A stretch of 64,000 bases of DNA, from NCBI RefSeq assembly GCF_008831285.2, contig NC_045138.2:16897934-16961933 (forward strand), read 5' to 3'. A program made the translations under genes and the position numbers. This DNA is from Nymphaea colorata (Eukaryota > Streptophyta > Magnoliopsida > Nymphaeales > Nymphaeaceae). Below are positions 10,730 to 21,493 of the stretch, one piece after another. Position 1 is the stretch's first letter. The number at the start of each line of letters is the position of its first letter. The notes under the pieces are model-generated. The model was not told where the DNA came from. It was given only the letters and a program-made list of their open reading frames with translations, and did not search any database.

Positions 10730-11377
10730 ATGGCAGCCACAATCCAAACCCGAGTCATGGGGATTGCCCTGCTCTTCTTCTTCCTCCTTTCTGCCACTTC
10801 CATTGCCCAGGCCGCCACCTGCAAAGGTATTGTACTCTCTCTCTTGCAACCTTATTTTCTTCAGCCGGTCGGCCTACAGAAGAAAACCAACAGTTTGGGC
10901 CTTTTGGACTTGTCTAAAAAACTTAATCTGCACTTTAAGAAACCATCATGAATTCTTTGCTCTTTAAGTTTCTTAGGAGAGAACAGTGAGCATATTAGAA
11001 TACCGCATCGCTTCGAATGTGACATTTATGAACTATTCATGAATTCATAGTTGCATCTTCGTCGTCTGCAAGATCATGTCCAAAGTTGCAGTAGAGAGAG
11101 AGACGTATTGGCAACTATGAATTATTTAAGTCACTATTATGATCAACTTCTTCTTTGAATTGAATTGATGGGTTTTGTAGGGAAGAGCGCATGGCCGGAG
11201 CTGGTGGGCAAGGATGGGTCGACTGCGGAAGCCATCATCAAAGCGGAGAACCCTCGTGTGAACTTTGTCTTCCCCGTCACAGAAGGCTCTACTGTAAGGA
11301 AGAATTTCGACTGTCGACGAGTGTTTGTCTGGATTAAGCCCAACGGCAAGATTTACCTTGTTCCGAGACTCGGATAG
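10730..11377 (+). CDS. Potato type I serine protease inhibitor, copy 2 (exons 10730-10826, 11181-11377)
   Basis: 97-aa PF00280 inhibitor. Exon 1 gives a signal peptide with a leucine/phenylalanine core and small residues before the mature ATCKG start. Exon 2 runs KSAWPELVGKDGSTAEAI to LVPRLG. The junction AAAG|GTATTG...TTTGTAG|GGAAG is phase 1. The loop aligned to CI-2 reads VRKNFDCRRV, so P1 is Lys and P1' Asn: the only basic P1 in the array and the one most likely to inhibit trypsin-like enzymes (inference from P1 rules). This copy and copy 3 lie in a tandem duplication spanning about 10440-11625 and 13330-14543, including promoter and 3' UTR. Confidence 0.94.
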
Positions 11378-12931
11378 ATCACCCGTTAGCCTTGCTCTCA
11401 GGATCTGCTTATTGTCAAATATGTCAGCCTCCTGTACTAGTAATTAAGGCTCTTGCAATGTAATATAATAAAGCTCGATGCTAATGAGAAATAAGCCTAC
11501 ATATTGCCAATATGATGAAGTACAATCTTGTTCTTGCTGGCAAAGTTTGTAGTTTTCCTTTTTCCTTTTTCATTCCTTACCTGAAGGCAATGGAATTTCA
11601 TGATCAAGAGCAGCAACTTAAATGAAATGGGACGATAATGGAGTCCTGTGGGTTAACTTTCAATCCAGATACAGATTCAAGTTGCCCAACTACAGATTAC
11701 AGTCCTCTAGAACGATCGGATTCACGGTGATCAATTAAGATGGTTGGTTTCGAATCTGATCTCAGGAAAACAAAATTGACAAGGCCGCAAATTACAAGTC
11801 AGGTTTCTGACTACCCATAAGTCGTGGCCCAATGTCCACTTTTACTTTTATGTCAAGTTCCTCCATGAATTCCTGGATGAATCCAGAACCTGCCATTATA
11901 TACACGATATTTTGCTGATTTCATACAGAAATCAAGTTGAGTCAAATACCGATTCGGTTAACGTTCTAAGCTCAAGTTGTTATTTTCATCGTTATAAAAC
12001 AAGGTCAGGCTATTTATTAAACAAATATATTACGTTTGGATCTATATGCTTTGTTTTCGCTCAAAAATGAACTCGTGCTGTTAATTTGTTGTTCATGTTT
12101 ATACATTACATGGTTCACATGCAAGATGTTGGCATAATGCTACTCATATTTTACAAGAAAGCATGGACCCGATACCCAGCGCGAGTAGGGCTCGGGCCTG
12201 GAAAAAAGACACCAGGCTGACTCGGGTGGACTTCATAATTTTTTTAATATTTATGTAATTAATTTTTATATCTAATTACAATATTTTATTATAATTAATT
12301 ATATTTATATAATATTTTATATTAAAAATATATTTTTTAATTTAAGTGGACCGAACCCCATCCCATGTTTCGAGTATCGGCCAGCCTGATGTCCAGGCGT
12401 AATTGTTTAATTGTGAGAATATGATGTTTTCTTTCTTCGTCAAATGTCACATTGCCAAAATGGTCTAAGGATTACGTTTCCTTTAGAAGTAATCTATTTG
12501 ACCTTAATAAAGTTTCTGGTCCGGCGCTTCTGCAACAAGGTAAGGTGATTAAGCTTTCCCTTTCAATCCGGTGTTCAACGTCGTTGTAACTCAAGTGAGT
12601 TGATTCTGTTCAACGTCGTTGTAACTCTTATCTTGTAATAATTTGTATAGAAGGTAACCAAGACCATGACATTTACTCAGATTTATATATTTAAGCTCTA
12701 TCCTTGATATATATATATATATAAGAGAGAAAAAGTTAAGCTCTTAAGAATGTGACATTTAAAACAAGTCATAACTTTAAGGACGGTCACATCCAGAACA
12801 AGTCAAGACTTTATAATGAAAGTCATAACATTTAAATGAAAAGAAAAAAAAAAGAAAGGTTCACCTCTGATCCATAGGTCTGGAGATAAAGTTAACGGAC
12901 AAATTTGAGGGGATGCCAGGATGATGTGAGA
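11378..12931. other. Intergenic, AT-rich, with a dispersed repeat near 12180-12400
   Basis: The first 200 bp are the 3' UTR of copy 2. From 12180 to 12400 a GC-rich rim (CCCGAGCC-like words) encloses very AT-rich sequence and resembles 46540-46800. A TA run lies at 12707-12724. Confidence 0.45.
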
Positions 12932-13244
12932 GAGCCGATAAAATGGAAATATAAAACAAAATTTGGGGACAAGAGGTCTTTAATTACAAAAACAATCCGC
13001 AAAGAACAAAATTACGCAAAAAACACAAGCAGAGGAACAAATATACAATACAATGCACAGAAAAATAAGAGAAAAGAGGAAAGGCGAAACGGCACAGTCA
13101 CCCAACCACAGTCAGGCGGCGGCGCTTTAACCGAATGGCGAACTGGATATCTCTTTGCACAAGACGAGCCACAAAATCTGGTGAAGAGAAGGTGCCCCTG
13201 AAGACCATGTTGTTGTGCTCCATCCAAATGCGCCACATTGAAAA
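12932..13244 (-). mobile_element. LINE 3'-end fragment
   Basis: The - strand reads MWRIWMEHNNMVFRGTFSSP and continues to a stop, the typical C-terminus of plant L1-type ORF2. The tail, up to GCCGATAAAATGG, is shared with 46971-47320. 5'-truncated. Confidence 0.65.
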
Positions 13245-13485
13245 AAACGGAATTGTGGGGGCGTCACATTGAGAGAGAGAGAGAGAGATTTATAATGAAA
13301 AAAACAAAAGCGTCACATTGAAGATAAAATTGTGGGGGCGGCGACAGGGAGGTGCGGGAGGCCAAGTATGGAGCGACCCACATGACAGAGAGGTTGGAGG
13401 CCTTCGCCGGTGTGAACGTAGAGGAAATCTCAAAATTCATATCTCTCTCTCTCAAAAGAGCATTCAAACATGGAGGATGAGGTAC

Positions 13486-13549
13486 GGTCAATGTTGCAGC
13501 AAGGCGGTGGCTGGTTGCCAGGGACTCAGCTGCCCTCCATCTATAAATC
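13486..13549 (+). promoter_or_regulatory. Core promoter of inhibitor copy 3
   Basis: GGTCAA at 13486-13491 and TATAAATC at 13542-13549, with the spacing of copy 2. The surrounding 100 bp are nearly the same as upstream of copy 2. Confidence 0.62.
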
Positions 13550-13654
13550 AACCAACGCACCACTCCATTGCCACATTGCCTGTTGTTGAATCGAAACCCC
13601 TCAACTCCATTGCTGTAGTTCCGATCGCCCACAGAGACAGGGAGAGTGAAAGCG

Positions 13655-14294
13655 ATGGCAACCACAATCCAAGCCCGAGTCATGGGGACTGCCCTGCTCT
13701 TCTTCTTCCTCCTTTCTGCCTCTTCCATTGCCCAAGCCGCCACCTGCAAAGGTATGTAGACTCTCTCTCTCTTGAAAACTTATTTCCTTCAGCCGGTCGG
13801 CCTACAGAAGAAAACCAACTGTTTGGGCCTTCTGGTCTTCTCCCAAAAAACTTAACATGCACACTAACAAACCATCATGAATTCGTTGCTCTTATGTTTC
13901 CTAAGATAGAAGAACAGTGAGCATATTAGAGTACTGCATCGCTTCGAACGTGACATTTACTTGCATCTTCCTCGTCTGCAATATCATGTCCAAAGTTGCG
14001 GCAGAGCGAAGACGTGTTGGCAACTATGAACTATTCTAGTTACTGTTATGACCAACCAACTGTGTTCTTCTTTGAATTGAATTGATGGGTTTTGTAGGGA
14101 AGAGTGCATGGCCGGAGCTGGTAGGCAAGGATGGATCGACTGCAGAAGCCATCATAAAAGCTGAGAACCACCGTGTGAACTTTGTCTTCACCGTCCAAGA
14201 AGGATCCTCTGTAATCCAGAATTTTGACTGCCGACGGGTGTTTGTCTGGGTTAACACACACGGCAAGATTTACCTTGTTCAGAGACTGGGGTAG
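13655..14294 (+). CDS. Potato type I serine protease inhibitor, copy 3 (exons 13655-13751, 14098-14294)
   Basis: 97-aa PF00280 inhibitor, closest to copy 2. The start matches the other copies (MATTIQARVMG) and opens a signal peptide. Exon 2 runs from KSAWPELVG to LVQRLG. Splice junctions AAAG|GTATGT and TTTGTAG|GGAAG, phase 1. The loop is VIQNFDCRRV: Gln at P1, Asn at P1'. Compared with copy 2, changes cluster in the loop and the strand after it (VNTHGKIYLVQ against IKPNGKIYLVP). A short CT tract follows the donor. Confidence 0.94.
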
Positions 14295-15199
14295 ATCACT
14301 CTTTACTCTTCCTCTCAAGATGTGCTTATAGTTAAAATAAGTGAGCCCGTTGTACTGGTAATTAAGTCTCTTGCAATGTAATAATAAAGCTTGATGCTAA
14401 ATATGAGAAATAAGCCTACACACTGGCAATATTATTGATTATAATCTTAAGATTCTTGCTGGCAAAATTTATAGTTTTTCTTTTACTTTTTAATTTATTA
14501 CCTCAAGGCAGTGGGATTTCATGATCAAGTGCCGCAACTTAATCGGACGAGGTTTCAGTCCTGTGAAATTAATCTGCGCCCTCATGATTTCATGGCTTAA
14601 GATCCAACATTTTCATGCAACGTTGCTCAGATATTTCTCGTCGGGTTCAGTTCTGGATTCAGATCTGAACGGATGCAGATGCAAAGCTGCAACTGCTATC
14701 AAATTGACAAGGCGCGCTCTTTCATCATTAATTAACCGTTCATGCATATTGATCAATTAAGCTTAGTAAACAGAGATTAATTCGTTTTGATTTTCAACAG
14801 AGATTAATAAATTAAGTGGGATTACTAATTGGCGGAGGGTGGTCTGAAAAAATCTTGAAATGAGGAGACACACTCTAGATGGTCGGAGCTGCATTCAGCA
14901 AATGTGCTCGGAAAAAAATGTAAAGTGAATTCGAGGGTGACGATTCAATGTGCATTTTTTTTTTTGGCGCAGAGGGAAACGCACATATAACCGGCTTCTG
15001 ATCAACTACGGAATTCACTGTCCATGTAGAAATGGCTTGACTCAGACCGTGTTGTGCATTAATCCAGTTTTCAACTACTTCCTGAGCTCTCTTAGCTACC
15101 AGGAGAAGAGCCCTTCGGTGCCCTCTTAGAGGTAGAAGGTCGTATGCTTAGGCAAGGCCGGCCAGGATCCGCCATGGCGGTGCTGCGAAAGCATAACTA
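14295..15199. other. Copy 3 3' UTR and intergenic sequence
   Basis: The first 250 bp match the 3' UTR of copy 2. Nothing else is recognised. Confidence 0.5.
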
Positions 15200-15645
15200 G
15201 ATGACAAGTACTCACCGGACAACTCACTCAAACGGGCACAAATGGGGAAGCTGGCTACCAAGGCCGCCACCGTCTCTTCTGCTCATTTCTAAGGATGTGT
15301 CAATGGAGGGATTCGGTATGAGCACCTGCGGCCTCCATGACTCTGCTCCCCTGCTACCTATTGCAGAAAGATTCGCATATGTTTGGGTTGCTAACTCTGA
15401 GAGGCAATGCCCTGGACAGTGCGCCTGACCGTTCCACCAGCCTCTGTATGGGCTGCAGACCAGGCTGCAGGTGGTGCCAAAATGGTGATGTGGGTGTCGA
15501 CGGAATGATCATCAATATTGCTAGCATGTTGCCTGGTATCGTCACCAATCCCTACAAGAGCGTCCACTTCCAAGGAATGACTAGTGCTTCTCTAGAGGCA
15601 GCATCGGCCTGTGCAGGGATACACGGCAAGAACGCTTATGCCGGG
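15200..15645 (+). pseudogene. EXORDIUM-like fragment at the outer end of the large inverted repeat
   Basis: Covers DKYS..., [88 protein letters not shown] and [13 protein letters not shown], in several frames. This is the longest EXORDIUM stretch here, about half the domain. It is broken by frame changes. From about 15375 inward it is mirrored by 17150-17401. Confidence 0.82.
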
Positions 15646-17401
15646 TAGTTGTCGTATATCCAAACAAATTCTTGAATCATGTTCCCTTTCAATTTAATCA
15701 TACTTGCGACAAGTTGCCAATGCCATTCACCAGTGAAGGACCACCTTCTATACGACGGTTAAATTTTTTTAGCATGGAATACATGGCCATTAAATGTTGT
15801 GGAGCACTCAAGGTTAGTTTCTCTGCCAAGTTCGCTTGTGAGGAGCTTCTTGGAACTATCCTAGAAAGCCTTGTGGTTTTATGTACCCCAACTGAATATA
15901 CGATCCGAGTCTAATGTTTGATCTTATCCAGAATCTACCCATATCTTTCTTAAATATGAAGTCTTTCATACTATTTATCTTGAATTTTTTGCAATACAAT
16001 GAAATTGACATAACTTTATACGTTCAAATACGACTGTGAACTATTCTCTTAAACGAATACGACTGTGAACTATTCTCTTAAACAAGTGAAAGACATTTTT
16101 ACAGTCGTATTTGAACGATGATGACATTATCTGCAGGCTTGTGGACCATCGCTTTGCTTCTCGATTACCAGAGCAAGGCAGACAGAGAGTTTTGCCATGA
16201 CAAGAAGTGTCTGCTCAAAATCGGTGCATTTCTCGGCCTCATCTTCCCCAATAAACTCGGGGCCGATCTTGAACTCATGTTGGCATATAAATCTCCTTTG
16301 CTGATACAATTTTCAAAGGAACGCCCGTAATGTCTCGAAGCCTCACCAACAACAAAATATTAATTATTTCAGTGCTGACCATTTGCCGGGAAAATCTTAA
16401 CAAACATATTTTATGACTATAGCAGATTGAATTATTTGCTTATAGGACAGTTCAAATCTGCGGAATGCTGAATGTTGCGGGATAATTAACGCTATGTTTG
16501 GATGAGGCCGACAAATGCACCGATTTTGAGCAAACACTTCTTGTCATGGCAAAACTCTCTGTCTGCCTTGCTCTGGTAATCGAGAAGCAAAGCGATGGAC
16601 CACAAGCCTGCAGAAAATGTCATCATCGTTCAAATACGACTGTAAAAATGTCTTTCACTTGTTTAAGAGAATAGTTCACAGTCGTATTCGTTTAAGAGAA
16701 CAGTTCACAGTCGCATTTGAACGTATAAAGTTATGTCAATTTCATTGTATTGCAAAAAAATCATGATAAATAGTATGGAAGACTTCATATTTAACAAAGA
16801 TATGGGTAGATTCTGGATAAGATCAAACATTAGACTCGGATCGTATATTCAGTTGGGGTACATAAAACCACAGGGCTTTCCAGGACAGTTCAAAGAAGCT
16901 CCTCACAAGCGAACTTGGCAGAGAAACTAACCTTGAGTGCTCCACAACATTTAATGGCCATGTGTTCCATGCTAAAAAAATTTAACCGTTGTATAGAAGG
17001 TGGTCCTTCACTGGCGAATGGCAACTTGTCGCAAGTATGATTAAATTGAAAGGGAACAGGATTCAAGAATTTGTTTGGATATACGACAACTACATTGAAA
17101 GGGAACAGGATTCAAGAATTTGTTTGGATATACGACAACTACCCCGCATAAGCATTCTTGCCGTGTATGCCGGCTGCCTCTAGAGAAGCACTAGTCATTC
17201 CTTGGAAGTAGGCGCTCTTGTAGGGATTGGTGACGATACCAGGCAACATGCTAGCAATATTGATGATCATTCTGTCGACACCCACATCACCATTTTGGCG
17301 CCAGCAGCAGCCCGGTCTGCAGCCCATACAGAGGCTGGTGGAATGGCCAGGCACACTATCCAGGGCATTGCCTCTCAGAGTCAAGCAACCCAAACATGTG
17401 C
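15375..17401. repeat. Large inverted repeat: arms 15375-16243 and 16501-17401, spacer 257 bp
   Basis: The arms match over about 870-900 bp. Checkpoints: GATCCGAGTCTAATGTTTGA at 15903 against its reverse complement near 16830; TCGGTGCATTTCTCGGCCTC at 16221 against 16501-16523. The left arm has a tandem 37-bp unit (AATACGACTGTGAACTATTC, near 16025-16085) that is mirrored, so it predates the inversion. The right arm has an extra 46-bp tandem copy near 17046-17140 and a small deletion near 17165, so those came later. The spacer (16244-16500) is unique. Confidence 0.88.
17150..17401 (-). pseudogene. EXORDIUM-like fragment, right end of the large inverted repeat
   Basis: Reads leftward through a CPGQC-region remnant, [34 protein letters not shown] and [10 protein letters not shown]. 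It is the mirror of 15375-15645 with a short deletion before GIHGK. Confidence 0.8.
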
Positions 17402-17659
17402 TATTCTTAATGTATTCTTATATCATATAGATGAAGTAAGGTATCTAAAGGCTATTTTTTTAATGTATTCTTATTGCAACCGAGTAGGGCGATTTAAGGC
17501 GAGTCAAGATCGAGATTCACAGAGTCGGGCCGAGTTAGGAGAGAGTCAGGTTTTACGTCACCCAAACCGGCAATTGACGTACCTCTTTCACTTAAAATAC
17601 TGTTTGAGGAAGAAGATTTGCATTTGTTTGCACAGAGAGTTGAGGCCCATGAAAAATCC

Positions 17660-18042
17660 AATTGGGCAAAACAGAGTTGCCGCCACGGTTAACGGCATGA
17701 GGCTTCACCCTTGTGCCCACATCTAAGGACGTCGCAGTCGAGGGATTCTGCATGAGCAGCTGCGGCCTCCATGACTCCGCTCCCCTGCTGCCTATTGCTG
17801 AAAGATTCGCATATGTTTGGGTTGCTAATCCCGAGAGCCAGTGCCCTGGACAGTGTGCCTGGCCATTCCACCAGCCTCTGCATCGGCTGCAGACCAGGCT
17901 GCTGGTGGCACCAAATGGTGATGTGGGTGTCGATGGAATGATCAACATTGCCAGCAAGTTGCTTGACATCGTCACCAACCCCGACCAGAGCGGCTACTTC
18001 CAAGGGATGGCCACTGCTCCTCTAGAGGCAATGTCGGCCTGT
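17660..18042 (+). pseudogene. EXORDIUM-like fragment, left arm of hairpin C
   Basis: Reads AATVNG, a frame change, then [40 protein letters not shown] and [44 protein letters not shown] and PLEAMSAC. From 17713 the frame is open for over 100 codons, making this the best preserved EXORDIUM piece, though it lacks the N-terminus and the true C-terminus. Confidence 0.84.
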
Positions 18043-18055
18043 CTTATCTCCCTGC

Positions 18056-18375
18056 ACAGGCCGACGTTGCCTCTAGAGGAGCAATAGACGTCCCTTGGAA
18101 GTAGCCGCTCTCGTCGGCATTGGTGACGGTGCCGGCCAACGTGCTAGCCATGTTGATGACCATTCCATCAATACCCACATCAACATTTGGCGCCACCAGG
18201 GTCTGCGGCCCATACAGAGGCTGGTGGAATGGCCAGGCGCACTGTCCAGGGCATTGGTTCTCAGAGCTAGCAGCCCAAACATGTGCTAACTTTTCACCAT
18301 TAGTCAACAGGAGGGCAGAGTCATGGAGGCTGCAACCGCTAATGCAGAATCCCTCGACTGCCACATCCTTGATGC
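18056..18375 (-). pseudogene. EXORDIUM-like fragment, right arm of hairpin C
   Basis: Leftward: [80 protein letters not shown] and [11 protein letters not shown]. It is separated from the left arm by only 13 bp (18043-18055). Confidence 0.84.
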
Positions 18376-19190
18376 GGGCACAAGAGTGACGTCTTTTTAA
18401 TCAATAAATTAAAATAGTGTCCTTTCAGTAAAAAGAAGACAATTGTGGCACACCATGTTAATTTGGAGAGGATGGGCCTTGAGAGATGCAAAATATTGAT
18501 GTCATATCATGATTTAGCTTGCAGATTTTGTTTAATTTGAATGCATGGTAGTAAGGCATATGTCTATGAGCATTGGAGTTAGAATTTTCATTGGGAGAAC
18601 AGGTATTAGAGAAGCATTCGTCAAGCAAAGAAAATAAAAGAAAGAGTGGGACATAGAGAAATACTTAACATTCTAGCTAAGTCATAAAAGCGAGAAGAGG
18701 AAACTTTGTTGGGTAAAGAAGGCCGATTATGATCTAATTTATAGTAGAGAAATTTGCTCAATCTAGAAACTATAGATACCCTCGCAAGGAAGGAAACTGA
18801 ACCAAATGAAGCAATTGTGGATGTCAAACAATCAATTCATTTTCTTTTTGCAGGTTTATTGCCTTATTATACATTAATTTTGATTCCTGCACCATATATA
18901 GGATAAGGATTGGTAGCTAAGTTGAACAGATCCTTCTATATATGTCCTCCTCCAATATTTATAGTGGAAACAAATAAAATACTAGTAATGTTTTAATTCC
19001 ATTTATATGTTGGTTTCTCATGGCATCTTTCTTTTAGAAGAAGACTGAAGTACACAACCAAGGATTTATGAAGTTCAGAAAAGGCCTTAACAAGCAGGCA
19101 GCTGGTCAATGGTTTCAAATCCAACTGTAACCCCTTTCAAAGCAAAACCTTTGCTTGCCTAGGCAAGGCTTGACACTACTTAGGTAGTGT
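18376..19190. repeat. Flank block C
   Basis: Copy of the flank seen at 4666-5290 and 7151-7930, including the terminal part with GGTTTCAAATCC near 19110. Confidence 0.7.
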
Positions 19191-19920
19191 TTGGCAGCAC
19201 CAGGATTAAAATCCTAAGATCAAAATCTCAAGATTTTAATCCAGGATGTGTTTGCTTTCCTAGACTTTGTTATAATGGATGTCTATCTAGTGTCTGTTAA
19301 ATGTTTGGAAAAAAAATTAAAACGTTATATAAGTTTGATTCTTTGTCGGTCATAAAAGTCTATTCTCCAAATCTCTCTTTCATTGTTTTGGGATCTAACA
19401 CATGAAGGCAACCTTTCCTTTCCTCCAGTTTATCACCGAACCCGTTATGTGCACCTCATTGTGGACTAGAATTTGTGCACAGGAGAGTACGATGACGAAA
19501 ATACCTCCAGTGAAAGGGGAAAAAAAAAACTTTTATGTAAAAAAGAATTGTGAAAAAGTAAAAAAAAAAAAGTCTAAATACCTATTATCTGTATAAAAAA
19601 TTTCACTACACCCTCCACCCACTTTGGTGTATACTTATATTTATCACCGGGCAGGGCTCTCTCTCTCTCTCCCCATCTCTCTCCCTCTAATTTATGAGCT
19701 CTCACTGATATGTGAGAGAAAGTAGGAGAGCCACCCCTTCATCATCTGCAACCTTATCATCAGCGGCCAGTCGTCACCGGTATGAACATAAAGAAATTAG
19801 ACAAAAAAAGCACCAAAAGGAACTGATGAAAAACGACGATGCGAACTACCAAGAAAGTCGCACGAAAGAAATTAATTAATGGGCCCAAATCTCTCTCTTC
19901 CCTTCAGTTCAAGCATGGAG
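19191..19920. other. Intergenic upstream of inhibitor copy 4
   Basis: No gene. Low-complexity A and CT runs at 19550-19690. Confidence 0.45.
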
Positions 19921-19930
19921 GCGCGCGCAC

Positions 19931-19995
19931 GGTCAACATTCAAAAGTGGTCGGCGAAAGGTAGGCAAGTTAAGCAGCTGGTTCGAGTTATAAATC
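19931..19995 (+). promoter_or_regulatory. Core promoter of inhibitor copy 4
   Basis: GGTCAA at 19931-19936 within a GCGCGCACGGTCAACATTC block, and TATAAATC at 19988-19995, about 63 bp before the ATG at 20058. Confidence 0.6.
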
Positions 19996-20057
19996 CCCTT
20001 AACCAGGAAGCCCTTGCTCTACGTAGCTGAATGCAGGAGGCGGAGAGGGAGAGAGAA

Positions 20058-20342
20058 ATGGCAACAAGCAAAGTTGTCTTATCAGGTGTCCAAGTCATGG
20101 CGGTACTGGCCGTACTCTTCTTCCTACTTTCAGGATCATCCATGGCTGCCGACTTTTGCCAAGGTATACATATAGTTCAACTACTCAATAGATGGTATCA
20201 ATTGCTCACGCCAATGTACATCTGGTTCCGCCAATATATATACTTATATATATATAGTGATGGTAAGCCATAAAATGCATCTCTTTGCATGCTGTGATTC
20301 ATCTATCACCATCAATATTATCCATATACATAAGGATTTTGT

Positions 20343-20393
<51 letters not shown>

Positions 20394-20759
20394 ATAGTAA
20401 GCCATAAACTGTATCTCTTTGCATGCTGTGATTCATCTATCACCATCAATATTATCTGTATACATAAGGATTTTGGAAAAAGAACTTGCAGCGTAAGATT
20501 ACTGATCTCAATTGTAGCATGTTGCTCCTGTTCTTCTTACTAAGAGTATGCTCCTATCGCAGGCAAGCAGTCATGGCCGGAGCTGGTTGGACAGGCCGGA
20601 GAAGTTGCTGAGCCCGTGATCAAAGGGCAAAACCCTTTTGTGAAGGATGTTATTATTGTCCGGAACGACACAAAGCTAATTGAAAATTTCCGCTGCGATC
20701 GGGTCTGGATCTTTACTAACCCTGACGGCACCATTAGCAGGATCCCAACGGTTGGTTAG
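20058..20759 (+). CDS. Potato type I serine protease inhibitor, copy 4 (exons 20058-20163, 20563-20759)
   Basis: 100-aa PF00280 inhibitor and the most divergent intact copy. The start at 20058 was chosen over 20031 because it aligns with the MAT-starts of the other copies. Exon 1 encodes a signal peptide ending GSSMAADFC. Exon 2 runs KQSWPELVGQAGEVAEPVIK to IPTVG. Junction CAAG|GTATAC...TCGCAG|GCAAG, phase 1. The loop reads LIENFRCDRV: Glu at P1, Asn at P1'. The segment before it (RNDTK) replaces the usual PEG/KEG. An acidic P1 suggests a target unlike trypsin, or loss of inhibition. The intron contains a tandem duplication and a TA tract. Confidence 0.92.
20259..20477. repeat. Tandem duplication with TA microsatellite in the copy 4 intron
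   Basis: An 85-bp unit starting GATGGTAAGCCATAAA at 20259 recurs at 20393 with few changes. The copies are separated by a (TA)n run at 20347-20391. Confidence 0.8.
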
Positions 20760-21005
20760 ATCCAGTCAAGAGAAGAAACTTGTAATAAGGGTTATATATA
20801 TATGTAATGACATATATAGTGATGATAATTAATGAATAAATGAGCCTTTAATTAATGGCATGATTACTTTACTTTTCATTTTTGTAGTAATGTTAGCCAT
20901 CATCCATTTTGGGGCTCTTTTTGCCTTTTATTTGTCACATGGGACATGTATTTATGCGACCGATACTTTGAATACTCACCATGAGACACAGAATTTTTTG
21001 ACTTA

Positions 21006-21490
21006 GGGCCTGTTTGGTTGGAGGGAATGGGAAGGAAAGGGAGGGATTGAGCAATCCCTCCTTTGTTTGGTTGGCTAATTAAAAAGGAGGGAAAGGGAGG
21101 GAAAGAGACAAAGTATGTTTGGCTGCAAGGGAAGGGAAAGGAAAGGGAGGGAAAGGAAAGGATAGATTAGTGTAAATCCAATCCCTCCCAAATCGGACGG
21201 ATTGGGAGGGAAAGGAAAGGAAATGAAGAAGAAAAGTTTTTTTGCCCATAATACCCATGAGGACCCACGTCTAAAAAGAAAAACGGAAGAAGATTTTAGT
21301 CTTTTCTTTCCTTTCCTTTCCTTTCTATCCAAACAAGTTTTTTAATCACCTCTTTCCTTTCCTTTCCATTCCATTCTTTTCCCTTCCTTTCCTCTTCCCT
21401 TCCCTTTCCTTTCCCTTCCTTTCTGTCCCTTCCTTTCCCTTCCTTTCTGTCCCTTCCTTTCCCTCCCTTTCCCTCCAACCAAACAGGGCG
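21006..21490. mobile_element. Tourist-like (PIF/Harbinger) MITE with TTA target duplication
   Basis: 485-bp non-coding element. Left end GGGCCTGTTTGGTTGGAGGG; right end in reverse complement CGCCCTGTTTGGTTGGAGGG. TTA at 21003-21005 and 21491-21493 is the expected 3-bp target duplication. Inside, the left half is purine-rich GGGAAAGG repeats and the right half their pyrimidine complement, so the element is nearly all foldback. Confidence 0.72.
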
Positions 21491-21493
21491 TTA

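Noticed and set aside
17713-18087. 124-codon EXORDIUM-like frame as a functional gene
   Set aside because: It lacks the N-terminal half and signal peptide and runs into the inverted arm; the family is normally about 300 codons.
20031-20057. Upstream ATG at 20031 as the start of inhibitor copy 4
   Set aside because: It would add a charged MQEAEREREM segment before the signal peptide; the ATG at 20058 aligns with the other copies.
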